Translations under genes and position numbers: made by a program
Shown here: positions 33,596 through 45,344 of the stretch, in pieces
Layout: every line of letters begins with the position of its first letter
Numbering within the stretch: the first letter of the stretch is position 1
Assembly: GCA_950097015.1 (NCBI GenBank)
Contig: CATNEN010000001.1
Location: forward strand, 12,670,001-12,734,000
Length of the DNA stretch: 64,000 nt
From: Macrostomum hystrix
Taxonomy: Eukaryota > Platyhelminthes > Macrostomidae
Direction: 5' to 3'
Notes under the pieces: generated by a model
The model's input: only the letters and a program-made list of their open reading frames with translations
Told to the model about the DNA's origin: nothing
Database searches by the model: none

Positions 33596-34559
33596 TCCTC
33601 AATCATTATATCAATTTCTTCACTCTCCTTATCAATCGCTCACTCTCTGCATATAATTCTCTTTCACTCTCCAACTGTCGTTTATCAATCTCTTCCATCC
33701 AGATATCAATCTCTCCCACTCTGTATTCTAACATTAATTTATTAATTTAAATTAATAACAAAATAGACAAACATAAATTGTCAATAGCAACCAAAAGAAA
33801 TATGCACGAGTCTTTGTTTCGTATAGTTTTACTTCAAAAATATGTTTTACATTAAGCTACGTCATATTTAAGTACTTTTATAGATAATAATAACTACGAG
33901 CCATGCGCACTAAATTACATTATTCTTAATGGCGGTGGCTTACATTGCAACAACAACAACAGAAAACACGTTGAACCTGAGTGTCAAACAACAAGACAAT
34001 AGGCACAAATCAGTGCGATCAACAATCCATATTTGGGACTAGAAATAACGTTGAACTTTAACATTAGAATCAGTGTTCGTAAACATTGAGAAAGCAACAA
34101 AAATATTTATAATTTCTGCCAAAAAAACCTACCATATATTGAACATCATAAGCGTAAATAAGGACAAAAAATCACAGACACGGCAATTTTTCAGGGGCAG
34201 CAAAGAGAGTTTTATAAACATTCAACACTAGCTACTGAAAGTAGCAATGTAAGATTACGAAAATGTAAAGATTTGACATTTATTTCTGGGCTATTGACAT
34301 TGTTATAGAGCATTTTTATAGACAGCTTGACACCATAATTATCATGTAGATCTTTATACTATAATATAATTTAGTGACTCTATTAGTTTGTTAACTAATA
34401 GCATAGATTTTAGACAAGCATATAATAAAAATAATAAAAATCGATCAATGAAATATTTGATATAGCTACTGGATAATATATAATGATTTACTATACATAA
34501 AGTATTTGAGCATACATAATAGCAATCGAACATGCTACGAGTACATACCTTTGCTTTTT
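33596..34559. other. AT-rich intergenic stretch
   Basis: No open frame, RNA gene or tandem array that I can support. Short A- and T-runs only. Confidence 0.4.
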
Positions 34560-34672
34560 TAGGGCATTTCTAGGGCCCTCAAGAGCCTGCACCCGAAATG
34601 AATGTGGCCTCGCTGCGGAATCGAACCTTCGAAGGGACCTACGTGCTTTGCTACTCAGCCCCGACCATATAG
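34560..34672 (-). mobile_element. SINE family 2 head fragment (minus strand)
   Basis: Minus strand reads GGTCGGGGCTGAGTAGCAAA, then GAAGGTTCGATTCCGCAGCG (B box) and ACATTCATTTCGGGTGCAGG, matching the head of the copy at 31135 (GAGTTCGATTCCGCGGCGAG, GCATTCATTTGGGGCGCAGC). Confidence 0.7.
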
Positions 34673-34734
34673 TGGTTGTTGAATTAGTTGACAAGTAAAG
34701 GCTATGTTTGTAATTATGTTTATAGTGAACACAC

Positions 34735-34985
34735 AGAGGTTGTATCCTTGTGGCTAGAGCAAACGGACTCACGACTTGAAGGTCGGGGGTTCAATTCCCG
34801 ACTCCACTATAAAAATGTGTGCCCTTTAGCAGGACAATTAACTCTGAATTGCTTCAGTCCATCCAACTGTTTAATAGGTACCAGTATTCGTTGGGGTAAT
34901 TAGGGTTGGGGGCGTCCCCCAGTCCATGGACTGAACAGCCGTACACAGTCTTCTATTGCGCCGCGTAACAGCTGCTGCAAATCTG
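34735..34985 (+). mobile_element. SINE family 1 copy with well-preserved tRNA head
   Basis: The head CTTGTGGCTAGAGCAAACGG followed by GACTTGAAGGTCG and GGGTTCAATTCCCGACTCC resembles a tRNA with anticodon arm and T arm. The body (GAATTGCTTCAGTCC, CCCCAGTCCATGGACTGAAC) matches the other family-1 copies. Not called as a functional tRNA because it lacks a paired acceptor stem and continues into the SINE body. Confidence 0.75.
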
Positions 34986-35113
34986 GACCAATTGGGTCAG
35001 ATTCAATCAATTATTATTAGCAAAAAACCATTAAGGGTGAATATATAAGCAATAGATCAGAATATCTAAGCATTTTCGGTTTTAGTCTTAGAAATAAAGT
35101 TAAGATTTAGACA

Positions 35114-35575
35114 TCAAAGGTCTATTCTAGCTGTATGCACTGGTATATCTTGCAGTTCGGCGCGCAAGCACAAAAACTCGCCTAGAACAGTTGCAATAAC
35201 AGCTGAGACTGAGTTTGTTAGCCACCAAACAAAATTAGTTGGAAAGGCGCGATTATAAATGCAAGTAAATAACAGATGATAGAGGAAGACGGTTAGGCTA
35301 AAGTCTAAACACTGTTTAGTTCGCCTAACAACAAACAGTAGGCCGCCAGAGCAGGTGAACGAATTCAATAGGCAGGTTAGGACAGACAATTTTCCTGGGG
35401 TGTCGCGAAATCTTAAGTACGCAAACGAGAATATTTGGCTTAAACTGGGTGATTGCATCACCAGTAGATTAGTAGCCAATGTCCACAGACACAGACAGAA
35501 ATAATACAGTGATTGCATAGCAATGATTTGGGCCATAATTAAGGCTGGATCCCAGCCACTGGCTCGAAATCCCAT
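35114..35575 (-). CDS. SYS1: SYS1 Golgi-localised integral membrane protein
   Basis: Single-exon 153-aa protein (human 156). SYS1 is a four-span membrane protein of the trans-Golgi that recruits the ARFRP1/Arl3-type GTPase and thereby supports tethering and endosome-Golgi transport. Visible matches along the whole length: WDPALIMAQIIAMQSLYY (human WDPLLILSQIVLMQTVYY), SPSLSQIF, TPGKLSVLTCLLNSFTC, GLLFVVRRTKQCLDFSLTV, FPTNFVWWL and VLGEFLCLRAELQDIP. Hydrophobic segments near residues 12-33, 60-82, 90-110 and 115-135 fit the known topology. The start MGFRASGWDP aligns with the human start. An open frame continues upstream in another phase but is not conserved. No intron is needed. Confidence 0.95.
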   Translation of the reverse strand: MGFRASGWDPALIMAQIIAMQSLYYFCLCLWTLATNLLVMQSPSLSQIFSFAYLRFRDTPGKLSVLTCLLNSFTCSGGLLFVVRRTKQCLDFSLTVFLYHLLFTCIYNRAFPTNFVWWLTNSVSAVIATVLGEFLCLRAELQDIPVHTARIDL

Positions 35576-35679
35576 CAGTAACTTCTTTCTTGATTAGTCT
35601 AGAAAGCTGAGATTCAAGTTCCAGTGCTTTGTTGTCTTTCAGTAGCAAAACAGCTGGAAACAGGTAATTCATTAACAAT

Positions 35680-38600
35680 TATAAGTACTATACCTTAAAA
35701 ATAATTGAAGTCGAACACATAAAGTCTATAAAAACACAAGTCCTTAGAAGTGCAAATATTTTTTTCCACCAGTAATGAAAACTTGACTTCAATAATGATA
35801 AATGATAAACACGTGTTATATTCTTATAAAAGTGCATGAAACTGCTTTAAACTTAATAATTAGTAAAAATATACATAATAAAGTTATAAATTAAACTTAA
35901 AAAAGCATTTTACTTTAAGAAACTTTGTAGCGCAATATATATATTATATCTAAATTTTTATGTTTAATATATAGCCCATATTTATCATCTACAATTACAA
36001 ATACTTTGGCTCATGATCAAAGTGTATCTAATGCCTTGTTATGTAACGCAAGAATAAAACATTTTCTAATACATTTTCTAATACATTTTCTAATACATTT
36101 TCTAATATCTAAAACAAAAGATTGAGCATAGGCCTATAACAATCAATGTGGTTAACATACAAAAATTATACTGAATAAATATAATAGCCAGTATAATGTA
36201 TTTAATAGTTAACAATTAACAACAATAGCCATTGTGCACAGTAAGTGTAAAACAATAGTTTAATGCAAAATGCATATAAATACTTTGATTGCTAAGTTTC
36301 TTAAAATCACAACTTTAAGAAAATAAACAGCAGAGTAGGTAACATACATGTGCAACACCCGGCCGACCAGGCCAGGTGAAATGAGGGCCAACCAAGGTAA
36401 GTCGCAAAAACCAATCGACCAAGTGCAAAAAAATCAAAGGGGGGACCAAGGGACAAAAAAGGAAGGCGTGAAGAAAAGGAAAAAGGGGAGAGTAAAAGAG
36501 AGCAAATGAGAGCAAACTAAGTCGTAAATAGAGCAATGAAACGAACTAAGTCACAAATGAGAGCAAAAACTAAGTCGCACGGCCGGCAAATATTTGGGAG
36601 GTTGCGCATGTATGGTAGGTAATCATAAAACATTTAACTTAAGGAAGCACACTAGACAAACATATAATTCTTACGAAACCAAACTTTTTATTAACAACTA
36701 AACCCAAGATCTTCAAAATTGATATATAATTCTTATATTACTAACTAAATTAGTCTATAATATTACAACCATACTTATATAGAATCACATCCAATAATAT
36801 GATTGTTATTACCATTTGTATTGCAAATAATACCATTTCTTTAAAGACTTATTGGGTACATTCTAATTATGGCAAAAAATGTCTTACAACTTAGAAAAAA
36901 CAATGTATATTTGTAGGGACTACTAAAAACTACAGAATATTATTTATTAATCCCAATACACAGCTCTATTGTATGTTGCTAGTTTTGTGCTAAAAGTTGT
37001 TGTTTTCTTTTCTCTACTAAACAAATTTTCTAAAATGTTTTTTTTCTTTTTGACTATAATACACTTCAAAAATATGCATATTAAATATGTCAGTTTTTGT
37101 TATTTTTTGCAATAGAAACCAGCAAAGAACTAAAAAACTTAAGCACCTTTGTTGGTTTTTATCAAAGAAAATATATGAATGATATCTGCATATTGTTCTA
37201 AAATTGTATATACAAATAACATTACAAACGCATGTTAAGTTAAGTCAAATGACATTTAAGTAATTTATTTGCTTTTTAGTATACTGAACACTATGAGAAA
37301 TTTTATGTTTCTTTGCTACTATATGAGCTTTTGCTGCGCCATTGTATGTTTAGCTGAAAAATTTTACTTAAGACATACAAAAAATCACCATATGAGCAAT
37401 TAGGGTTAGTAAATTGTAGATTGAAAGTAATATCCTATTCCAAATGTTTAAATAAATATATCACTTATAAGAAGATTTCTGTCAGATACACAAATTTAAT
37501 ACTGGATAGTTTCTTAATTTTAGGAATATTAATAGAACTGTATTATATATATTAATATTATTATTAATATATATATTAATAATTCTATATTAATAGAATT
37601 ATTAGACAATAATTGCACAAGGAACTTTAGGGATCCAGTCAAACATTCTTTATCAAGCTTTGTAATTTAAATTGGCCAATAAAATATATAATTTCCCTGA
37701 AATAATTTGCCCTATAAACAACCTACTAGTCAACAATAGGGGCCTAGTTCAAATAAATTAGCATGGCTACGGAATGTATATAGTTTAGGGCAATGATGCC
37801 AACTGACTATTATTTACAAAAAAATAGTTACAACCACAAGCACAACAATCGTTCTTTTAAAACCTACAGAATGTTGGCCACTAGAAGCGATAATGGCAAT
37901 GCACATTTAAAACGTATACTCTTAATGATGACAGTGGTCAATGTCAACAAATGTTGGTCAACATTCGATGTGACTACAAAGTAATTAACAACTGCATTCG
38001 GCTCGGCTACATAAAGTAGAAGTAGAAAAAAACCTGCTTTGGCAAGGTTCCTGTCTGTTCTAAAACGTAGGAAGTCTTTGTTTTTACAATATTAAGCTTT
38101 ATATAGCTGTAGACTATTGACACACTTAGGCCCCATCGGTAGACACTCCAAATTCAACTAAGTAGGCCCTACTGAATTGACATGATTGACACATTTAAAA
38201 TTGAAAAAATCTAAAAAATAAATCTTTAGTTGACGTAAAACATAAGGTAAAACAAAAACTAGAAAAATCAGGGCAAAAATAAATTATTTAAATGTTGTCT
38301 TAATCATTCTCATATAAGGCCTACTTTTCAGAAATGCAATAGGGCTTCTTTGTTTAACAGAAATTTGTAAAAGAGTAATAAGCAAATGAGAAAAGCCAAA
38401 AAGCTACAAGAAAAAATATCAGCTTCTCTCTTTGTAATAATTGCTCTTCTTTACCATTTTTGCTCTTAAAACGTTTCTAAGTTAAAAAAAAACAATTTGT
38501 TTTATTGTTTCGGAACAAAATTTGGTTTGGCGTTTTAAAAGCATATATTTTCTAAGAATCATGGTTATGTAACAGAGTTTTTTTATTTTAGCAAACCAAA

Positions 38601-39063
38601 CGTACTACCCAGTGTACCTATATTTTTACAAAAATACTATTTTTACCTTCTGAATGCGTTTCAACAACTGATAAATGAAAAAATCCTGCTCAAAAAAGCA
38701 AGCAGTTCGTTTTATGTACTCTTGCCTTTAAACATGTTTGCTACCAAAACTACATTTTTCTGTTTTTACAATGGCGACAAGTTATTGCAAACGCCATTTC
38801 TGAAGTTGATTTTATAACTGACGTTTAAAATATTGTGTATTTTTATTTTCTATAATGTAAATAGCGAGGTTTATTATGAAAGTATACTCGTATTTATTTA
38901 AAACGATTGGAGGTTCCTTAAGAAAAAGTTGGTTCCCTAAAGCTAGATACATTACATTATTATGCATTAGAAAAACATACTTTGCAGTTTCAGGCCTTTC
39001 TTTGTTACTAGCTGTCTGGGCATTCTTAATAAATTACTAATTGCAAAAAATATTCCAGTTAAT
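35680..39063. other. 3.4-kb AT-rich gene-free region
   Basis: No coding or RNA gene supported. Small features: a four-unit 14-bp repeat around 36056-36105 (ACATTTTCTAAT), a G/A-rich patch at 36430-36580 with repeated AACTAAGTCGCAAATGAGAG, and a perfect 13-bp inverted repeat (37544-37556 with 37563-37575, 6-base loop). It should contain the promoters of SYS1 (left) and the RING gene (right). Confidence 0.5.
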
Positions 39064-41041
39064 ATGGATTCCACAGTTGCAATGCTCATCACAGGAGGAG
39101 TTATTCTTGTCATCGCCTTATGTTTCTACTGCTGTTTGAGACTGTAAGTATTGCTGATGTGTAATTTCATGCAAAATGCATGCTACTTTTGTGTCAGGCT
39201 ATTTGTGAAAGCTGCTAACAAACTATTTAGCATAGGCCTACCATCAGTTACAGTTGGCATACTAACTTTATTAAGACTCCAACAGGGTCAATGAGTGGAA
39301 AGAGAGTAGATACCAGGATGTTGCTCTTACTCTGACTCATTTCAGTGTAAAAATGTCAGGAATTCGCGAGCTCGGTTATTACAAGGTGAGTGATGAAAGT
39401 TGATGAAAGTCATTTTCTCACACCTATTTCATGCACTGAAATCAATGCACAGCCCATGTTTTCTAGGTGAAGTACAGACGATGCAAGAAGATCCTGAATG
39501 AGGTATGGTCGATGTTCGCACCTGCAACCCAGTGTTTCAGATTTAATCTGTCATTTCTGATAACCACCTGACCAATAAATGCATCATTCCAGACCTGCCC
39601 AATATGCCTAGAAGACTTTGCTATTAAAGAGCCTGTCACTGTGTCCCTCTGTCATCACGCCTTTCATGACAAGTTAGTGCTTCGATTTCATGTTTGTACT
39701 TTCAGTTTTGCTCAGTGATAGATATAAGCATTGAGGATTATTAAACTATACTAAAGCCTACTGAAAGTGGTTCTTGGAGTTAAGACTCTTAAATCTTAGT
39801 CAGACCGCAAAGCCGGTGTGGGCAGCTCTGGTCACAAAGGGCTTTGGTAGGGCCGTCTCACACCGTCTAATCGCACAGCCATTGTCTATGGTCTGTCTCC
39901 TCAGCAGCCGCACATGAGATTATGACTTGTTTTCCTAGCTTATTTCTGAGTGTCTCTGCGAGGACAAAATCGTAGTGGACAAAGTCAGGTCGACCTCTGT
40001 GTCATGCTGGGCGGTCCAAGGCCACTGCCGATACCGGTAAAAACTGCCACGAATAGCGAAGCGACGCGGTTGGCGGTCCAGAGGTCCAATGGCGTCCGGT
40101 CCGTAAGGTGGGCCGAGCAGACGAAAAGGTGCTGCACATTCTCTGGCGCCCGAAGGCACCGAGGACAGGTGTCGGGCACGGTGGGGTCAAGACGGCGCTG
40201 ATAGGAGGCCAGGTGTCAGGCACGGTAGGGTCAAGACCGTGCTGATAGGAGGCCAGGTGTCAGGCACGGTGGGGTCAAGACGGTGCTGATAGGAGGCCAG
40301 GTGTCAGGCACGGTGGGGTCAAGACGGTGCTGATAAGAGACCAGGTGTCAGGCACGGTGGGGTCAAGACGGTGCTGATAGGAGGCCAGGTGTCAGGCACG
40401 GTGGGGTCAAGACGGTGCTGATAGGAGGCCAGGTGTCAGGCACGGTGGGGTCAAGACGGTGCTGATAAGAGACCAGGTGTCAGGCACGGTGGGGTCAAGA
40501 CGGTGCTGATAGGAGGCCAGTTGTCAGGCACGGTGGGGTCAAGACGGTGCTGATAGGAGGCCAGGTGTCAGGCACGGTGGGGTCAAGACGGTGCTGATAG
40601 GAGGCCAGGTGTCACAGTGTCCCGAGCGAAGCTTACCAGAGGGTGACACGCATGCCCCGCTGGAGGCGGGATTCGGTCTGATGAATCGGCGGTGGCGGCT
40701 GGTCGATGACCGCGGCGTTGAAGCTAGTTGTGAACGCCGGCGGAGTGGACAGCGAGGACAAGAGGACGGACGGGCTCAGGGAGAGGAGACTGAGGCAGGG
40801 GCTGGTGAACTCTTAATGACCTATGATGTCATAATAGGCTTTGGTGGTACAGCCAGTGTGCCAGCTCTGGTCACAATGAACATTGCCGCGACTGTCTCAC
40901 GGCATTCAGTCAAGAGTGTCAATCGCGCATTTCAGCTGCCTCGAGCCCTGGCTGCGAGAGCACAACAAGTGCCCATTGTGCAAGTCGGACATTGGCAGCG
41001 CGAACGAGCGAACGCCCCTGACTTCGATGTCGTCTGCATGA
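39064..41041 (+). CDS. RNF24/RNF122-like transmembrane RING-H2 E3 ligase (5 exons)
   Basis: Exons 39064-39143, 39286-39385, 39467-39502, 39593-39672 and 40936-41041 join to 402 nt, 133 aa, with GT..AG sites and matching phases. Residues 6-26 (VAMLITGGVILVIALCFYCC) form one membrane segment. The C-terminal half is a RING-H2 finger: CPICLEDF, then CHHAFHDN, CLEPWLREHNKCPLCK. The last Cys-rich part comes from exon 5, and the split codon AA|C gives Asn before CLEPW. Size and layout (short N-terminus, membrane span, basic linker YRRCKKILNE, RING) match RNF24/RNF122, E3 ubiquitin ligases of Golgi/ER membranes. Intron 4 (1.26 kb) carries a LINE fragment and minisatellite. The subfamily is probable rather than certain. 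Confidence 0.85.
39935..40180 (-). pseudogene. LINE ORF2 C-terminal fragment
   Basis: Minus strand encodes MPDTCPRCLRAPENVQHLFV followed by CSAHLTDRTPLDLW. The C-x2-C-x8-H-x4-C pattern and its setting match the zinc-knuckle tail of non-LTR retrotransposon ORF2 proteins. It is isolated, inside intron 4 of the RING gene, with no reverse transcriptase attached, so it is a dead fragment. Confidence 0.75.
40165..40615. repeat. 44-bp minisatellite derived from the LINE fragment
   Basis: About ten 44-bp units with GGCCAGGTGTCAGGCACGGT and GGGGTCAAGACGGTGCTGAT. The first unit reads GGTGTCGGGCACGGTGGGGT, part of the adjacent LINE fragment (the codons for PDTCPRC and upstream). The array therefore expanded from retrotransposon sequence. 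Confidence 0.9.
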
Positions 41042-41404
41042 CCTGTCATGAACCAATCAACCAATCAATCAATCAATCAAAAGACACTGCTCAACATTGC
41101 TCAGTCTCGGACATCAACGCAAACTTTGTCAGTTGCTTTGAAAGACACCCGGCAAAGACAGATTTTTTGCTCAGTGATTGAACACTGCATTTTTGTACAC
41201 ACACACGGTGCCATTTCAAACTTGCTAGATAAATTTTACCATGAAGTATATTTTGATTCTTGTTTTTAAACAATTTCTGACCTTGTGACCACGTTCACAT
41301 CGTTTATTGGCTAATAGCTGCCTGAAAATTACTCTAAAATTTGAGCAAACCGTTTCACATTCATTGAGTATTTTTTTCTTCAGTACATTTCACGACTGAT
41401 GCTT

Positions 41405-41556
41405 GCATCATGAGTTCGAGTCTCATGAGTTTGAGTCTCATGAGTTTGAGTCTCATGAGTTTGAGTCTCATGAGTTTGAGTCTCATGAGTTTGAGTCTCA
41501 TGAGTTTGAGTCTCATGAGTTTGAGTCTCATGAGTTTGAGTCTCATGAGTTTGAGT
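41405..41556. repeat. 15-bp minisatellite
   Basis: Ten units of GAGTCTCATGAGTTT, in or just after the RING gene 3' UTR. An AATAAA at 41569-41574 follows and might serve that gene. Confidence 0.93.
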
Positions 41557-41754
41557 CCAGATCAGTTTAATAAACCAGTAATTCAGGATGGCCATGATTA
41601 GTGTCTTTAAACATTTTCCTCGCACCTTTTTACTGTTTTTTACTTCTGGAGTTTTTTTGAAACTCTTAAAATACTTTAAAGTTCCAAAAACTGACTTGAG
41701 AAACATGCTAGCCTGCTCGAAAGTTAACCAAAAGCAAGTATAAATTTTGGTCAC

Positions 41755-42202
41755 AGCTCACTGACCCACACTGCACTGATCCACACTGCTCTGACCCACA
41801 CTGCACTGACCCACACTGCACTGACCCACACTGCACTGACCCACACTGCACTGACCCACACTGCACTGACCCACACTGCACTGACCCACACTGCACTGAC
41901 CCACACTGCACTGACCCACACTGCACTGACCCACACTGTACTGACCCACACTGCACTGACCCACACTGCACTGACCCACACTGTACTGACCCACACTGCA
42001 CTGACCCACACTGCACTGACCCACACTGCACTGACCCACACTGCACTGACCCACACTGCACTGACCCACACTGCACTGACCCACACTGCACTGACCCACA
42101 CTGCACTGACCCACACTGCACTGACCCACACTGCACTGACCCACACTGCACTGACCCACACTGCACTGACCCACACTGCACTGACCCACACTGCACTGAC
42201 CC
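41755..42202. repeat. 15-bp minisatellite (ACTGACCCACACTGC)
   Basis: About 29 nearly identical 15-bp units; a few have ACTGTACTG or TGATCC variants. All three frames of the minus strand are open for about 160 codons because 15 is a multiple of three. These frames encode only pentapeptide repeats and are not genes. Confidence 0.97.
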
Positions 42203-42644
42203 CTGTAGGTGATGTATGACCAGTGTTTATTGTTCGCATATAGTTATCATGATCAGTATTGTTCGCCCAAAACCAAACAACACAGCAGATTCAAATATTG
42301 AACAAGATAAAATATTTAATGATTTACAGGTGAGGAGCTCGTAGCAGAAGAAATCAGCCATTTACAATGCTGCAATCGTCAATGACGGAGACAAAAAAGA
42401 ACTCAGAGAGCAGAGCTGATGTCCTCACAGTTTCAGAGCATTCGTCAAGCTTATCGTCAAGTTTTTAGCCAAGCCATGCTCAGATTGGCATTTACATAAG
42501 ACAGCATGCGAAATGACTCTGCAACGACTGGGGAGAGCTCGACTTTGAAGCGAAAGTCAAAGCAAGTCAAAGCACTGACGCTGCAGTTGCTGATAGTTAA
42601 TTGAGCCTTTGACCGAGAGGGCATACCTCACTTTCTTACCAACT

Positions 42645-43000
42645 TCAGCCGAATTCCGTTAACTTTATCAAATTCCGTTAACTTTATCAAATTCCGTTAA
42701 CTTTATCAAATTCCGTTACCTTTATCCGATTGCGTTAACTTTATCAAATTCCGTTAACTTTATCATAACCCGTTAACTCTATAATATTACGTTAACTTTA
42801 TTAAATTCCGTTAACTTTATCCGATTCCGTTAACTTTATCAAATTCCATTAACTTTATCCGATTCCGTTAACTTTATCAAATTCCGTTAACTTTATCAAA
42901 TTCCGTTAACTTTGTCAAATTCCGTTAACTTTTTATAATTCAGTTAAGTTTATATAATTCCGTTAAGTTAATATAATTCCATTAAGTTTATATGATTCCG
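42645..43000. repeat. 19-bp minisatellite at the left edge of duplication copy A
   Basis: About 19 units with ATTCCGTTAACTTTATCAA, degrading to CCGTTAAGTTTATATAATT at the right. A single-unit remnant (TTAACTTTATATAATTCCGT) precedes copy B at 54757, so the array grew or shrank after duplication. Confidence 0.92.
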
Positions 43001-43309
43001 TTAAGTCTAGCTCAACTTTCGTCTACTTCCGCTAAATCTCTAAAAATTCCCTCCGCGTTCAAGCCCTGCAGCCGCTGCTTTTGCCAGCAGCTGTTACCTC
43101 TGCTGAAAACAGCAAAAACTGATTCTCTTATGAACAGCAAATCTGCTCCAATGAAAGTATGTTTAGACTATGAAAACCGAAAAAAGCAGATATATGAAAT
43201 GCAGATATATCCTTGTACATTAAATGTTAGAAATTATAAAGCGGTCCAATCAACGTACACCAACGTCAGACACCACAGCATGCTGCATTGTCCAGCGATG
43301 AACTGAAAG

Positions 43310-43620
43310 AAACGCACCGCCACCTTCAGCTTGATGACAGGCGAGGACCTCGGCAGCTGTCTTCACTAGCTGTCATGCGGCTTCGGACGGTCTCACTCTC
43401 CGTTTCCATAGAAACTGCATGCGATCGATTTGATTTCCTTAGTCGCTCCAGCTTCTCCCTGACACAGCGGATCTTCTCCGCATCCAGCGTCTCCATGGCG
43501 ACGCGTCTCTCGTCCCTGACGGTCTCCATCTGTCGCAGGTTGATCTCCGCGTGCTCAACTTAGTCGCTGTAGTGAGCCAGAGTGAGCAGCTCCTCCAAGT
43601 CCGGGTCCTCTTGCAGCTCC
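43310..43620 (-). pseudogene. Truncated cGLR C-terminal fragment (copy A)
   Basis: Minus strand reads METVRDERRVAMETLDAEKI and further residues that match the C-terminal tail of the gene at 46738-50941. The preceding part (ELQEDPDLEELL... HYSD) is followed by TAA where the intact gene has CAA. The fragment is cut at its left by the 20-bp array. It is a decayed partial duplicate. Confidence 0.8.
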
Positions 43621-44003
43621 TGTCTCTGAGCTGGGACACCTGTCTATGAGCTAGGACACCTGTCTATGAGCTGGGACACCTGTCTACGAGCTGGGACACC
43701 TGTCTATAAGTTGGGACACCTGTCTATGAGCTGGGACACCTGTCTATGAGCTGGGACACCTGTCTATGAGCTGGGACACCTGTCTATGAGCTGGGACACC
43801 TGTCTATGAGCTGGGACACCTGTCTATGAGCTGGGATACCTGTCTATGAGCTGGGACGCCTGTCTATGAGCTGGGACACCTGTCTATGAGCTGGGACACC
43901 TGTCTATGAGCAGGGACACCTGTCTATAAGCTGCGACACCTGTCTATGAGCTGGGACACCTGTCTATGAGCTGGGAAACCTGTCTATGAGCTGGGACACC
44001 TGT
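43620..44003. repeat. 20-bp minisatellite (ACACCTGTCTATGAGCTGGG), copy A
   Basis: About 19 units, each containing a CACCTG E-box-type hexamer. The copy-B counterpart has about 23 units. Confidence 0.95.
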
Positions 44004-44029
44004 CTGCCTGCCGTCCGCCAGCCGCAGGT

Positions 44030-44500
44030 AGGTATCGAACAGTTGCACCATCATCTTCGCGGCAGCCTGGGCTTCAGTGGGCGTCGAACTGGGGAGCCGG
44101 AGTTACCAGGCTGGTCGGGTCAACCCGAGATTCGCCGCTCTGGCCATCTCCAGCGTGAGGCCGGCTTCTGCCGCACAGTGGGGGTTTCAGCAGGGCGATT
44201 CCGCTACTGGGTATCGCAACGCACTGACGGCCGCAAACGTCAGCTGCCTATCGACAGATACTCCGAGGTACTTGTCCTGGTCCTCGACCCTGAGCTCTTG
44301 GCCCGCAATAGCCACCCAGACATTGTCTTTCCGGTCGAGACGGAAGACGCATTTCCTCTTGTTGAGGCTGAGCAGCCATTCCTCACTCCACCTGGCTAGC
44401 ACGTCAGCTGCCTTCAGGACTTCACTGCTAGCTTTATTGAGTCTTCGCCGCTCACCAGACCGCCAGAACTTCCGAATCTTTGTCGGTCTTTGTGTGGTCT
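44030..44500 (-). pseudogene. LINE reverse transcriptase fragment (copy A)
   Basis: Minus strand encodes VLARWSEEWLLSLNKRKC, then KYLGVSVDRQLTF, the connection/thumb region typical of non-LTR reverse transcriptases (WS-x-x-W...N-x-x-K-C and YLGV-x-x-D). Flanking codons continue the family pattern but with stops and frame changes; the catalytic YADD part is absent. Confidence 0.75.
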
Positions 44501-44564
44501 TCGTGCAAGAAGTCGTTACTGAAATTTGGAATAGAAGGGGTTACAGGATCGTGACTGGTTGGCT

Positions 44565-44816
44565 CTGTCTATCAGGTGACAGTCTCTGTCTAATAGGTGA
44601 CAGTCTCTGTCTATCAGGTGACAGTCTCTGTCTAACAGGTGACAGTCTCTGTCTAACAGGTGACAGTCTCTGTCTAACAGGTGACAGTCTCTGTCTAACA
44701 GGTGACAGTCTCTGTCTATCAGGTGACAGTCTCTGTCTTACAGGTGACAGTCTCTGTCTAACAGGTTCAGTCTCTGTCTTGCAGGTGACAGTCTCTGTCT
44801 TACAGGTGACAGTCTG
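44565..44816. repeat. 21-bp minisatellite (AGGTGACAGTCTCTGTCTAA), copy A
   Basis: Twelve units, one of them shortened (AACAGGTTCAGTC). The same shortened unit is at the same relative place in copy B, so it predates the duplication. Confidence 0.95.
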
Positions 44817-44889
44817 AGGATCCGAGGACGGCTCCTCAATGAGAACTGCTCAGACTCGGCAACTGGGCGGCCTCGCTAAAGGGACAGGT

Positions 44890-45312
44890 GGCAGAGGGGC
44901 GAGGGTGAGAGGACGGGGAAGAGGGTGAGAGGACGGGGTAGAGGGTGAGAGGACGGGGAAAACGGTGAGAGGACAAGGAAGAGGGTCAGAGGACAGGGAA
45001 GAGGGTGAGAGGACGGGGAAGACGGTGAGAGAACAAGGAAGAGGGTCAGAGGACAGGGAAGAGAGTGAGAGGACGGGGAAGAGGGTCAGAGGACAGGGAA
45101 GAGGGTGAGAGGACGGGGAAGAGGGTGAGAGGACGGGGAAGAGGGTGAGAGGACAGGAATGAGGGTGAGAGGACGGAGAAGAGGGTGAGAGGACGGGGAA
45201 GAGGGTGAGAGAACGGGGAAGAGGGTGAGAGGACAGGAAAGAGGGTGAGAGGACGGAGAAGAGGGTGAGAGGACGGGGAAGAGGGTAAGAGGACAGGGAA
45301 GAGGGTTAGACT
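44890..45312. repeat. 21-bp purine minisatellite (GAGGACGGGGAAGAGGGTGA), copy A
   Basis: About 20 units on a G/A-rich plus strand. Minus-strand Pro/Ser/Leu frames are artefacts. Confidence 0.95.
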
Positions 45313-45344
45313 CGTGAGGGTTAGATTCCACCTATTTAGCTGAC

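Noticed and set aside
34735-34815. tRNA gene candidate
   Set aside because: Good T-arm/B-box, but no paired acceptor stem, and the sequence continues into a SINE body shared with other copies.
37544-37575. Perfect 13-bp inverted repeat as a terminator or origin
   Set aside because: Purely A/T palindrome in very AT-rich DNA; can arise by chance and has no supporting context.
40591-41181. 196-codon plus-strand frame overlapping the RING gene
   Set aside because: It runs through minisatellite and intron and reads the last RING exon in the wrong frame.
41708-42239. Cys-containing repeat frames (QCGSV, SAVWV)
   Set aside because: Three overlapping frames of one 15-bp array, without start context or non-repeat domain.
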